Source: JBBQYA01 sp031412335 (GTDB taxonomy: Bacteria > Bacteroidota > Bacteroidia > Sphingobacteriales > Sphingobacteriaceae). Taken from it: a stretch of 64,000 bases of DNA. The stretch lies in assembly GCA_031412335.1 (NCBI GenBank), contig JANOCT010000024.1, positions 62,001 through 126,000 on the forward strand, in the 5' to 3' direction. The notes below the pieces were generated by a model. That model saw nothing but the letters and a program-made list of their open reading frames with translations, searched no databases and was not told the origin of the DNA. A program made the position numbers and the translations under genes. Numbering within the stretch: the stretch's first letter is position 1; every line of letters begins with the position of its first letter. Positions 1 to 9,276 of this stretch are shown here, piece after piece.

Positions 1-1717
1 AATTAAACAATCGGGTTTCTGGATAAAACTCTTTGTGCTTATTATATAACATTTCATTCCAAAGCAACGCGTAAATATTATGAACGTATTTTGCTTTCCC
101 TAAAGAATGGTACATATCATCTGGATGATTTTCTGGTTCGCCCAAATCAGTCCACCAACCAGAAACACCTTCATTATTTCTAGCAGCATAAAAATTCCAC
201 ATCCAATTTAACGCTAATGGATTAGTTACATCCAACAGACCACTGCTTCCAGCCCAAAAGTTATTAATTACCCGTGTAGTTCCATCAATATTTTTTGCCA
301 AAAATCCATTAGATGAGGCGAAAGAAAAATTAGTTGAATTTTGGGTAAAATAAGTTTCAGAAATTAGAATGGTTTTAACACCCAATGAATCAAAATCCTT
401 CATCATCTTCACTGGTTGTTGAAATTTACTATAATCCCAAGATAGATTTCCCATTTTTTGTGGATTTCCAAACCAATATAAATCCAACACTAAAGCATCT
501 AATTTAAAACCTTCATTCAACATTCTATTGACAATAGTTCTAGCTTCTGATTCTGTTTGATACCCATATTTTGACTGAATGTATCCCAAAGCCCAACGAG
601 GTGGCAAAGGCTGTTTACCTGTTAAATGTGTATATCTTTCTAAAATACTATCATTTTCAGGTCCAGCAATTATATAATAGGAAACTGAAGCTGTATCAGT
701 TCCATATTCAAGAATGTTAGTTTCAGAATTGGCAATATCTACATAACTTTTGCTGAAATTATCGAAAAACAGACCATAGCCAGAAGAAGAAACTAAAAAT
801 GGAATACAAATATTAAGAATTTGAGCTCCATTTGAATAACCATATTGAGCGGTGTTATAAATTTCTAAACTTTTACCGTTTCTGTTAATATCTAATGCCC
901 TTGATCCGCCGCCTTGTATGTTTTCCGAAGCTTTAACTTTAAATCGAACAGTAGTTTTACTTTCATTTTGTTCAAAACCATTTTCTTCTTTTAATATCGT
1001 ATCGCTTCCTGATATGTATGAAATAGAAAAAGGCTTCTTTTTTATTAATGCTTTTAACTGCGGGGTTTCAAAGTATAAAAAAGAAGTGTCAGTATTTAAT
1101 ACTGCATTTAATTTTTGTTTATAAATAACAGAAAATCCAGTATCTGTTTTTAATGTGCTATCGGGAAAATAAGCAACCTTAATTACTTTTTGAAGAGGAT
1201 GTGATAAAGAAAAATACCCTTCAGTAGTTTTAATATTTAATAATGAGCCATCGAACGTATGAGAAATATACATTCTGTTATTTTCCGAAACAGATATAAA
1301 AATATCATTACCAGATTCTCCTCTACCTACAATGCTCCCATCATTATTTGTAAAAAGAAAAGCAAGTCTTTCAATTTTAGTAGAATTTGGGAAGCCGTAA
1401 AAATCTTGATAGAGGAATTTAATCTGATAAAGATTTGTTCCAATTTTGGTCATTAGCTCACTTGTAGTTGGACTTCCCCAATTGCCCCTTACAAATTTCC
1501 AATCTGAATTGCTTTGACTTTGATCTGTTATAACACCAGTGTAAATAAATACATCGGAATTAAAATTTATTAAACCAGAATCACCTAATGCAGCATTAAA
1601 GGTAATTGTGATAGTATCTGAAAATAATGGCTGTGTTGGAAAAATAGTAACCACTTGTGCTTTTATTCCAAAACTCCATATTAAAGCAATTAAAGTAACA
1701 AACAATTTTTTAGTCAT
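1..1717 (-). CDS. GH31 family glycosidase, secreted (C-terminal part outside window)
   Basis: Glycoside hydrolase family 31 enzyme (alpha-glucosidase/alpha-xylosidase type); only the first 572 or so residues are inside the window, and the reading frame is open to base 1. It starts with a signal peptide ending in IKAQ. Next comes a domain of about 120 residues (roughly 22-145) that resembles the immunoglobulin-like, starch-binding-associated domain (DUF4961-like) at the front of Bacteroidota amylases, with FNAALG and SDWKFVRGNWG. The GH31 barrel follows; GVSGWWTDLGEPE near residue 520 carries the nucleophile Asp. The start codon overlaps the end of the upstream GH31 gene by 8 bases (ATGACTAA), which implies translational coupling. 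The two proteins are clear paralogues over the barrel but differ at the N-terminus. Substrate cannot be deduced. Confidence 0.9.
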   Translation of the reverse strand, partial: MTKKLFVTLIALIWSFGIKAQVVTIFPTQPLFSDTITITFNAALGDSGLINFNSDVFIYTGVITDQSQSNSDWKFVRGNWGSPTTSELMTKIGTNLYQIKFLYQDFYGFPNSTKIERLAFLFTNNDGSIVGRGESGNDIFISVSENNRMYISHTFDGSLLNIKTTEGYFSLSHPLQKVIKVAYFPDSTLKTDTGFSVIYKQKLNAVLNTDTSFLYFETPQLKALIKKKPFSISYISGSDTILKEENGFEQNESKTTVRFKVKASENIQGGGSRALDINRNGKSLEIYNTAQYGYSNGAQILNICIPFLVSSSGYGLFFDNFSKSYVDIANSETNILEYGTDTASVSYYIIAGPENDSILERYTHLTGKQPLPPRWALGYIQSKYGYQTESEARTIVNRMLNEGFKLDALVLDLYWFGNPQKMGNLSWDYSKFQQPVKMMKDFDSLGVKTILISETYFTQNSTNFSFASSNGFLAKNIDGTTRVINNFWAGSSGLLDVTNPLALNWMWNFYAARNNEGVSGWWTDLGEPENHPDDMYHSLGKAKYVHNIYALLWNEMLYNKHKEFYPETRLFN

Positions 1718-4238
1718 ATTTCAAATTACTATCAGTGGCAAGTTGAGCTTCATTTATCAAAATCTTGGCATTCATTCCATTCCAATCTACTTTTACAAAT
1801 AATGTTTTAGCAACATCATCGTAAAAAACACCTTCCCTTTTAACATAAAATCCAGATTTTGTTTTTTGCAATTTTATTTTTTTTCCATTAAACAATACAC
1901 TTTTTGGCGATTTTGAAACACGAGCAATGTTAAATATCATGTTTCTAACCAGAGGCGCATTCAAATATCCGTTTCCAGATTTGCTTAGTTTAATTTCGAT
2001 TTCATTTTCTCGTACATCACCAGCAAACTGCAATAAATCATAATCACCTTTTAAATTTGCATTTGGAGTTTTACCATCATCTTCATACATATCAAATTTA
2101 GAACGTTTTAGTTGCTTGTCAGGGTAATAATTAATTTTTAAATTTTTTGTTGAATAATTATCTGTATTCCTCATTTCATCTACCATTGGTATAAAACTTC
2201 CTGCTCTTACAAACAATGGTAAAATCTCCAAAGGTGCAATTACCCTGTAATTTAGATTACCAATATATGTTTCATTCGTCCAAAAATTTATCCATTTACC
2301 CGATGGAAATTCTACTTTCCTGCTGGTTTCACCTTTTCTAGTAATGGGCGCAACCATAAAATCATCACCCCAGAAAAATTGATCATTTATAGCAATTAGT
2401 TTTTTATTAGAAGGATCGAAATAATTAAGTGGTTTTGCTAATGGCGAACCGTTAGTAGCATTTTGCCAACACAATGAATAATTATAAGGTAATAATTTAT
2501 ACCTGAGATTTGCATAACTCTTTACAATATTTTTTACCGTATCTGACCAAAAAATAGGTTCAGATGGAATTTCAAAAGCTCCGTGTGGACGCATTATAGG
2601 AGTAAATGTTCCAAATTCAACCCAACGGATAAATAATTCCGAATCTCTTTTGCCCATTGCAAATCCTCCTAAATCTGAATGCATATATCCATGACCGCTT
2701 AAACTCATGCCGGTCATAATAGGTATTTGTGCTTGTAAACCACTAAATTCTCTAAGTATATCTCCGCTCCAAGGAAAGGTTGAAAAACGTTGAAAACCAG
2801 CATAACCAGTTCTCGCAAGATTAAATAAGCGCTGATCTGGAAAATCTTTTTTATACCCGTCATCAATTAATCGACTCCACTCTTGAGGATACACATTATG
2901 CAGGTCTCTTGCCTTACCATTTACATGCATTATATTGTCCGGATGTTTTTCTGGTTCTCCTAAATCACACCACCAGCCAGCTACCCCTTGTGCAGTATAT
3001 TTTTTATAATAGTTCCACATCCAATTTTTTGTTTCAGGTTTGAAAATATCTATTAATATAGATGGCCCAGTCCAAAAATCAGAAATAATATAAGGCTTGC
3101 CTGCACTATCCGTTGTACCCAATTTATTCTCTTTTACATAATTAAAATTTGCTGATTTTTCATTAACGAAAGTTTCAGAAATTAAAATTGTTTTTACCCC
3201 TTTTGTTTTAAATTCGTTGAGCATTTGAACTGGCCTTGGAAAAGCAACAGTGTCCCACGTAAGGTTCCCCATTGATGTAATTGGACCAAACCAATATAAA
3301 TCTAAAACTATGGCATCAATTGGAAAGCCTTCTTTTTGCATTTGACTAATTACGTTGGTGGCTTCTTCCCTAGTTTTATATCCAAACCTCGATTGTATGT
3401 AACCCATTGCCCAGCGTGGTGGAATCGGTTGCCTACCCGTTAAAAAAGTATAATTGCTTAAAATATTATCGTAAGAATTTCCTGAAATAAAAAAATAACT
3501 CATTCTTCCACTTTCCGTTCCGATTTGAAATACATTTGTGTCAGTTTCGCCAATATCAAAATATCCAGCTCCATAATTTTCTATATATAAGCCATATACA
3601 TTCGATGATAAAAACAAAGGGATTGAAATATTTATATTCTTTTCACCATTAGAATATCCATATTGAGCCCGATGGTAATTATTTAATCTATTTCCTCTCC
3701 TGTCTAAAGGTATTGCTCTAGAACCTGAACCGAAAATACTTTCTTCAGGTTTTAATTTAAAATTAAGCGTTTTAAATTTCCCAGTTTCCACATATCCAGC
3801 TTCCTCCTCAAGCATTATTTTATTATTAACCGAAAAATTAATTCTAATTGGATTTTTATTAATTATTGCTTTTACATTTCCAATGGTATACTCTAAAAAA
3901 TCTCCTCTATTAATAACCTCAGCAATGATATCATCCGGTTTTGCAATCAATGAAAACCCTATATCAACTGCTTTATAAACAGTATCGTAATAGGTAACAC
4001 GTACAGTTTGAGCATTGTATGCTTGCATATGCAATGCTCCACCAGTTGTAGAAATTTCTAAGTTGTTGCCACGAAATATATGTGAAACATAATTTCCAAT
4101 GTTTCTGTTTATTATTTCCCTATTTGTATCAACTGGTTTTTGGGTAGAAGGTTGACAAAGGCCAAGTGTAGAACTTGAAATATAAACTAAAAAAAGTGCA
4201 AGTTTTTTTATCGTTGAATTTAAGAAAATTGAAATCAT
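1710..4238 (-). CDS. GH31 family glycosidase with DUF5110 domain, secreted
   Basis: An 842-residue exported GH31 alpha-glycosidase. A signal peptide covers about residues 1-29 (ending LGLCQ). The N-terminal beta domain is followed by the (beta/alpha)8 barrel: the predicted nucleophile is D425 in GWWCDLGEPE and the predicted acid/base is D493 in FPWSGD. The tail, with FDMYEDDGKTPNA, matches the DUF5110 domain usual in this family. Length is normal. It is the first gene of a two-gene glycosidase operon whose second member (left edge) is a paralogue, so the pair probably acts on related linkages of one alpha-glucan or xyloglucan-type substrate in the periplasm or outside the cell (inference). 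No SusC/SusD pair is visible in the window, but the locus continues past the left edge. Confidence 0.93.
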   Translation of the reverse strand: MISIFLNSTIKKLALFLVYISSSTLGLCQPSTQKPVDTNREIINRNIGNYVSHIFRGNNLEISTTGGALHMQAYNAQTVRVTYYDTVYKAVDIGFSLIAKPDDIIAEVINRGDFLEYTIGNVKAIINKNPIRINFSVNNKIMLEEEAGYVETGKFKTLNFKLKPEESIFGSGSRAIPLDRRGNRLNNYHRAQYGYSNGEKNINISIPLFLSSNVYGLYIENYGAGYFDIGETDTNVFQIGTESGRMSYFFISGNSYDNILSNYTFLTGRQPIPPRWAMGYIQSRFGYKTREEATNVISQMQKEGFPIDAIVLDLYWFGPITSMGNLTWDTVAFPRPVQMLNEFKTKGVKTILISETFVNEKSANFNYVKENKLGTTDSAGKPYIISDFWTGPSILIDIFKPETKNWMWNYYKKYTAQGVAGWWCDLGEPEKHPDNIMHVNGKARDLHNVYPQEWSRLIDDGYKKDFPDQRLFNLARTGYAGFQRFSTFPWSGDILREFSGLQAQIPIMTGMSLSGHGYMHSDLGGFAMGKRDSELFIRWVEFGTFTPIMRPHGAFEIPSEPIFWSDTVKNIVKSYANLRYKLLPYNYSLCWQNATNGSPLAKPLNYFDPSNKKLIAINDQFFWGDDFMVAPITRKGETSRKVEFPSGKWINFWTNETYIGNLNYRVIAPLEILPLFVRAGSFIPMVDEMRNTDNYSTKNLKINYYPDKQLKRSKFDMYEDDGKTPNANLKGDYDLLQFAGDVRENEIEIKLSKSGNGYLNAPLVRNMIFNIARVSKSPKSVLFNGKKIKLQKTKSGFYVKREGVFYDDVAKTLFVKVDWNGMNAKILINEAQLATDSNLKYD

Positions 4239-4313
4239 TAAGTTTTTATGAAGGTTTGTATTGTTCTTTTTAAATTTACAATTACTGGTTTTCCCATTTT
4301 GAAAATAACTCAG

Positions 4314-4625
4314 TTAAATAACTATTTTCAACAACTGATATTTGAGAGTCGGCTTTTTTGCTAATTTTAAAGCATTTGCAAGAAAACTATTTCGTTCCGT
4401 TTGATTAGAATTTAAATAAAACATGAGCATAGATTTATAGAATAATGAGGTATAATCTGAAGGATTTATTTCTGTAAATTTTAATGCTTCAACTTCTAAA
4501 TCATTTGGAATTTTAAATTCTGATTTAATATATGCTAAAATTACTTTTTGTTCTTCTTTGTCATTATGACCGTCAACTCCAAATAAAATCGGTAGAATTT
4601 GATACCCTGCTATCGATTTGTTCAT
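4314..4625 (-). CDS. Small uncharacterised protein, possibly TerB-like
   Basis: A 103-residue soluble protein with no signal peptide or membrane segment. I do not recognise it firmly. The segment FGVDGHNDKEEQKVILAYIK resembles the acidic DG..(x)..EE helix start of TerB-fold proteins, and the rest looks all-helical, so a divergent TerB-like fold is possible (weak inference). It lies alone between the GH31 pair and the two-component operon, about 75 bases upstream of the glycosidase gene and on the same strand, so it could be co-transcribed with it. Codon use looks like its neighbours. It may equally be a lineage-specific protein of unrelated fold. Confidence 0.6.
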   Translation of the reverse strand: MNKSIAGYQILPILFGVDGHNDKEEQKVILAYIKSEFKIPNDLEVEALKFTEINPSDYTSLFYKSMLMFYLNSNQTERNSFLANALKLAKKPTLKYQLLKIVI

Positions 4626-4726
4626 TTTTAAAATCTTAAATTGCTGAAAGATAATAAAATGAACTGATTTGCAATCAATCTAGTTTATAGGTTGAAAAAG
4701 CGAGTTTTAACACTAAGAAAAGGATT

Positions 4727-5419
4727 TCAGGCTAAATTAAATCGATAACCAAATCCTCGAACTGTGGCAAGGAATAATGGATTCTCTGAGTTTTCTTCAA
4801 TTTTTTTCCTGAGCCTTACAATGTGCATATCCAAGGTTCTGGTATTTACATCTGCGTTATATCCCCAAACAACCATCATCAGTTCTTCACGGTTTATTAC
4901 TTTATTTGGATTTTTTAGAAAATAAAGCAAAATTCTATTTTCAAGAATCGTTAATTCTACTCGCTTTCCTTTTTTAAGTAACGTATGCGTATTAGGGTGG
5001 TGCTCCATATCTCCAAAAGCGTGTATTTCTTTCTGTTCAGAGCCTGATTGATACTTAATTTTATTTTCAACTAATGCAATCATTACATCCATATTAAATG
5101 GTTTCGTGATGTAATCATTAACACCAAAATTATATGCATCAATTTTATCTAAATCCTGAGCTTTTGCTGTAACCATAATTATAGCATTACTAAAGCCCTT
5201 TTTTCTAACGTTTTGGCAAATTTCAGCACCAGATCTACCAGGAAGCATCCAATCTAAAAGTACAATATCTGGTTCTTCCATTATGATCATTTCTTCAGCT
5301 TCTATCCCGTTTGCTGACTCAATTACGTGATAACCTTCTGCTTGCAGTCTATGCTGCACCAGAAATCTAAGATTTTCATCATCTTCAACTACTGCAATTT
5401 TTGCTTTGTGATTTTCCAT
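4727..5419 (-). CDS. OmpR/PhoB-family response regulator
   Basis: A 230-residue DNA-binding response regulator. The receiver domain (about 7-120) has the acidic pair in VVEDD, the phospho-acceptor D56 in VLLDWMLPG and the conserved K106 in YITKPF. A winged-helix output domain (about 135-228) follows, with the typical NREELMMVVWG and TVRGFGYRF motifs. It starts 5 bases after the stop of the histidine kinase and is the last gene of the S9 peptidase-kinase-regulator operon. The kinase next door is its likely partner. Targets are unknown; the peptidase at the head of the same operon is a reasonable candidate for autoregulation (inference). Confidence 0.95.
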   Translation of the reverse strand: MENHKAKIAVVEDDENLRFLVQHRLQAEGYHVIESANGIEAEEMIIMEEPDIVLLDWMLPGRSGAEICQNVRKKGFSNAIIMVTAKAQDLDKIDAYNFGVNDYITKPFNMDVMIALVENKIKYQSGSEQKEIHAFGDMEHHPNTHTLLKKGKRVELTILENRILLYFLKNPNKVINREELMMVVWGYNADVNTRTLDMHIVRLRKKIEENSENPLFLATVRGFGYRFNLA

Positions 5420-5424
5420 GTTTT

Positions 5425-7092
5425 TTATAATAAAGGGAGTTGTATTAAAAATTCAGAACCAATGCCAGGTTCGCTTTCAATCGTAATTTCACCATTCATA
5501 AAATTAATAATTTCTTTACAAAAGGCTAATCCAATTCCTACACTACCCTGGCGATTAAATTCATTTTCTATTCGATAGAATTTCTTAAAAATATTTTCTT
5601 GTTCATTTTTCGCAATTCCAATTCCTTGATCCTTAAAACCCATAATTACAAATTTTTTATTTCTTCCAATGGTAATAAAAAGTTTTTTGCGATCAGGATA
5701 AGAATATTTATATGCATTATCAATTAAATTCTGAAAGATACTGGAAAGCAAAACTTCATCCGAAATTATTTCAGAAATATTATTTAGTTTATATTGTATA
5801 TCGAAATCAGGGAATTTTAGTTTGTACGATTGAATCATATCATTTAAAAATGATTCTAAAAAAATATCCTCCTTTTTTACTTCAATCGATTGATTTTCAA
5901 CTTGAGTAAGTGAGAGCAATTTATTCATTAAGTTGTTGAGTTTATCTGCCTCTTCGTCTAAAATTTTCCCATACATATTTTTTTCACGGTCACTTAACTC
6001 AACTGCATTTTTGATATTGTTTCCAGCAATTTTAATTACGCTTACTGGAGTTTTAAATTCATGAGTCAAATTATTGATAAAATCATATTGCAATTTAAAC
6101 ATCTTACTATTCACATTTAAATTCCTAAAAATTAGGTATGAAATAAATACAATAAGGCAATAAACAATCAGAATGGAAATAGCAATCGGAGTGAAAGAAA
6201 TCCCAACTTGTCTATTAAGAAATTTTCTGGAGGAAATAAAATAAAGCTGAGACTCAGAAAATGGTCCCGGGAGTGCAACTCCTGTGGTAAAATGATTCTT
6301 ATCAGTTTCCAAAGAATCAAAATTAATTCGCCTTATCAAAATTTTTTCATACAACTGAGGTCTAGGATTTTTTATTTCTAAATTTCCTGGATTGACAAAA
6401 AAAGTTAATAAATCTTGTGGATAAATTTCGGAAGGAGGTTGTTTAGTAAACATTAAATCCCGAAAAGTATTCATATCAACAGACCTGGGAATATTTAAAT
6501 AACTTACTGTATTATAACTAAATGTGTAATAAGTTCTGAAAAGTAAATCATCAGAATATTGTTTACTCGTATCCTGGTCAGAAACAAGTTTTACATATTT
6601 AAAAATTACTGTACTGAAATCATTTGCTTTATCAATTGAAAATTTACCTATGCTTCCACGTTTAAAAATGGTTATCACTTCCCTATTTTTTCTATCTATA
6701 GAATAAATATCCTTAACCCCAATAGAAAAATTTTCGAACCCAAATCCATCTTTTATATCATGATTACTGGTCTCTACTTCGTAAAAATAAATGGAATCAA
6801 TAAATGGATAAACTTTAAGCAAGCTTTTTGAGAATGCGCTAAAAGATGATGAATCCATAAAGCCTTGATAAAGCGAAATTTGAGGAATTCTACCGTAATT
6901 TAACTCATTGTATGGCTCCAAAACTTCGTCTAAAACTTGGCTTTTATATGAGACAAACCTACTTTCAATAAATTCTTGGGTGTATTTAAAACCTAAGTAT
7001 AACCCGATCATTAATACAAACGAAATCAGAATTAAAAATATGGTGATTAACGTGTAGTTTTTTCGATATGTATTTTCATTTTTAACTTTCAT
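5425..7092 (-). CDS. Membrane-bound sensor histidine kinase
   Basis: A 555-residue sensor kinase. Transmembrane helices lie at about 13-35 and 301-323 and enclose a periplasmic sensor region of about 265 residues with no domain I recognise. The HisKA segment has the phospho-acceptor H344 in NLTHEFKTPV. The ATPase domain has the N box (QNLIDNAYKYS) and glycine-rich boxes (DQGIGI, GSVGIGLAF). There is no HAMP or PAS domain evident between TM2 and the dimerisation helix. Its start overlaps the stop of the S9 peptidase by four bases (ATGA), and the regulator gene follows after 5 bases. A large periplasmic sensor coupled to a cell-envelope peptidase suggests that peptides or envelope state are sensed (inference). 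Confidence 0.95.
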   Translation of the reverse strand: MKVKNENTYRKNYTLITIFLILISFVLMIGLYLGFKYTQEFIESRFVSYKSQVLDEVLEPYNELNYGRIPQISLYQGFMDSSSFSAFSKSLLKVYPFIDSIYFYEVETSNHDIKDGFGFENFSIGVKDIYSIDRKNREVITIFKRGSIGKFSIDKANDFSTVIFKYVKLVSDQDTSKQYSDDLLFRTYYTFSYNTVSYLNIPRSVDMNTFRDLMFTKQPPSEIYPQDLLTFFVNPGNLEIKNPRPQLYEKILIRRINFDSLETDKNHFTTGVALPGPFSESQLYFISSRKFLNRQVGISFTPIAISILIVYCLIVFISYLIFRNLNVNSKMFKLQYDFINNLTHEFKTPVSVIKIAGNNIKNAVELSDREKNMYGKILDEEADKLNNLMNKLLSLTQVENQSIEVKKEDIFLESFLNDMIQSYKLKFPDFDIQYKLNNISEIISDEVLLSSIFQNLIDNAYKYSYPDRKKLFITIGRNKKFVIMGFKDQGIGIAKNEQENIFKKFYRIENEFNRQGSVGIGLAFCKEIINFMNGEITIESEPGIGSEFLIQLPLL

Positions 7093-8981
7093 TTTACTTG
7101 CAGATTTTCGGCAAGAAATTTCTCTACCTCTGCATAAAACTCCAGTTTATTTTCTTCGTTTACAAAGCCATGACCCTCATTTTTCTTAAGAAAATAGGTA
7201 ACCTCTACACCACCTTTTTTTAATGCTTTTACTAATTGCCTAGTTTCATTCACATTTACTCGTGGATCTTTTTCACCCTGAGCTATCATGACTGGTACTT
7301 TTATTTTATCAGTATGGAAAACTGGCGAAACTGAGCGGAAATAATTCGCATCTCTTTCTGGATGCCCCACCATTTCGTATACCATTGATAAAAATTGTTT
7401 GTAGTATGGAGGAATATCTTTTATATATGTAAAAATATTTGAAATTCCACAATATGAAACTGCACAACGATATAAACCTGGAGTATAGGTAACTCCAGCT
7501 AGTGCAGCATAACCACCGAAACTATATCCATAAATACCAATTCTTGTTGAATCTGCAATTCCAGATTCTATCAACCATCTAGCACCATCGGTTATATCAT
7601 CTTGCATCGTTAAGCCCCATTCATGAAAACTAGCTTGCCAAAATTCTCTTCCATATCCTGTTGATCCTCTAAAATTCATTTGCAAAACAGCATATCCTCT
7701 ATTGGCTAAAAATTGCACTTCTGGATTAAAACCCCACCGATTTCTATTCCATGGGCCGCCATGGGGGTTTATTATAACAGGAAGATTTTTTGCATCTACA
7801 CCTTTAGGTAAAGTTAAATAACCATTAATAATCTTTCCATCTCTTGATTTATAACTGATAGCTTTCATATCACACATATCTTCTTCTTTCAACCAAGGGC
7901 TTATATCACTTAATTTTTTTAACTTGTTTTCTTCAATATTGTATAAATAAAATGAACCCAACGATTTATCACTAAATGTTCTAACTAAAATTTTTGATTT
8001 TTTTGTGTCTTGTTCAAGAATAGAAATTTCCTTACCGGGTAATTGCATCGCAATTTTTTCATAAACTAATCTCGCACTATCATCCAAAAAATTCATTTGA
8101 TATTTCCAGGTTGTATAAGCTGCGTATAATAACCTTTCATTATTTTCAGAAAAACCAGCTTCGCTTACATCTACATCTTTATGACTAAAAATTTCTTTGA
8201 CCTCTTTTCCTGTTTTAAGATCTATTAATACAATAGCTTGTTTATCTCGATTAAAATTGCTGGAAGCATAAATAAATTCATTATTCTTACTAAAGGCAAT
8301 TGGTTGAATTGAATTTTTAAAATCTGTAGTAATAATGATTTTGAATGGCGATTCTTCTGTTTTGCGATACAACAGACTTTGATTTACTCCATCTGTTGCT
8401 GCTACTAATAATAGCTTGCCATTATTATCTAATTTCCAATAATGAAAATTACCAGAGTTCTCACAAACCATTGTTAGTTTAGATGTTCTTGTATCAAGTC
8501 TGTACACGTCAAATATGCTTGAATCCCTCTTATTCATAGCAATTAAAAGGGTTTTGTCATCCCTTTTATCTGTTTTCACCATCCTGATTTTCACCCCATC
8601 AAAAGGAGTAATATCCCGCAAATCAGTACCGTCAGCCTTTACTGCAATTAATCTAAAGTTTTCATCTCCATCATCATCTTTCAAATAAACAAGTTCATTA
8701 TTCCCTACCCAAAAATATTGACCTACATTTCTGCTGGTTTCTGAAGTTATACGAGTTGCAATATTAGTTTCGAGATTCCGAACCACAATATTTAATCTTT
8801 TTTCATATGGTTCTAAAAATGAAATTGAATTTCCATCGGGTGACAGTTGAAAGGAAGTTTTTTCAGGATTTCTGAAAAAATCTTTTATCGAAATTTTTTG
8901 CTTTTTTTCCTTATCAACACAGCTAATAAAAATAGATAAAAGGCTAATAAAAAACAGTGGTACTAAATTTCTCGCTTGCAT
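7089..8981 (-). CDS. S9 family peptidase (prolyl oligopeptidase type), lipoprotein
   Basis: A 630-residue serine peptidase of family S9 (DPP4/acylaminoacyl-peptidase type). The N-terminus is a lipoprotein signal with lipobox FISC (Cys21), so it is probably anchored in the envelope. A beta-propeller (about 35-370) precedes the alpha/beta-hydrolase domain, with the catalytic serine S487 in GYSFGGYAAL, the acid in EKDPRVN and the histidine in NEGHGF. NPHGGPWNRN is the oxyanion-side motif. It heads the operon with the histidine kinase (4-base ATGA overlap) and response regulator. Such enzymes cleave oligopeptides; the tie to a two-component system is unusual and hints at peptide processing linked to signalling (inference). 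Confidence 0.93.
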   Translation of the reverse strand: MQARNLVPLFFISLLSIFISCVDKEKKQKISIKDFFRNPEKTSFQLSPDGNSISFLEPYEKRLNIVVRNLETNIATRITSETSRNVGQYFWVGNNELVYLKDDDGDENFRLIAVKADGTDLRDITPFDGVKIRMVKTDKRDDKTLLIAMNKRDSSIFDVYRLDTRTSKLTMVCENSGNFHYWKLDNNGKLLLVAATDGVNQSLLYRKTEESPFKIIITTDFKNSIQPIAFSKNNEFIYASSNFNRDKQAIVLIDLKTGKEVKEIFSHKDVDVSEAGFSENNERLLYAAYTTWKYQMNFLDDSARLVYEKIAMQLPGKEISILEQDTKKSKILVRTFSDKSLGSFYLYNIEENKLKKLSDISPWLKEEDMCDMKAISYKSRDGKIINGYLTLPKGVDAKNLPVIINPHGGPWNRNRWGFNPEVQFLANRGYAVLQMNFRGSTGYGREFWQASFHEWGLTMQDDITDGARWLIESGIADSTRIGIYGYSFGGYAALAGVTYTPGLYRCAVSYCGISNIFTYIKDIPPYYKQFLSMVYEMVGHPERDANYFRSVSPVFHTDKIKVPVMIAQGEKDPRVNVNETRQLVKALKKGGVEVTYFLKKNEGHGFVNEENKLEFYAEVEKFLAENLQVK

Positions 8982-9276
8982 GAAGGTTTAATTCTCGTTT
9001 CGATAGTAAAAAAGATTATAATCTATAAAAATACAGCTAATGAAATCCATAGAATAAGGGGTAACAATATTTTTACTGCTTGTTTGAGTTAAAAAGGCAC
9101 TTTTTTCAAGCAAGATTTATTTATTTATCTGGTAAAAGCTTTATAAAGTGCCAATATATTGTAATCGTTGTTGATTATCAATATTCTCCAATAATTTTAT
9201 TTACTTGATTTTTGCTTTAATACTAAAATCTATCGCTGAAATATGCAATGGACCTACACGTTTGATTTATATTTGT

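Noticed and set aside
9079..9114. Hairpin CTTGTTTGA / TCAAGCAAG between the S9 and TPR genes
   Set aside because: Nine pairs with one mismatch and an 18-base loop; no T run, so not a good terminator, and possible by chance in AT-rich DNA.
9268..9275. TATATTTG box just before the TPR gene
   Set aside because: It matches TAnnTTTG but ends one base before the ATG, so transcription from it would begin inside the gene; the promoter is more likely further upstream.
9205..9276. TTG start extending the TPR protein by 24 residues
   Set aside because: The extension hides a normal signal peptide that begins at 9277/9280, and has no conserved features.
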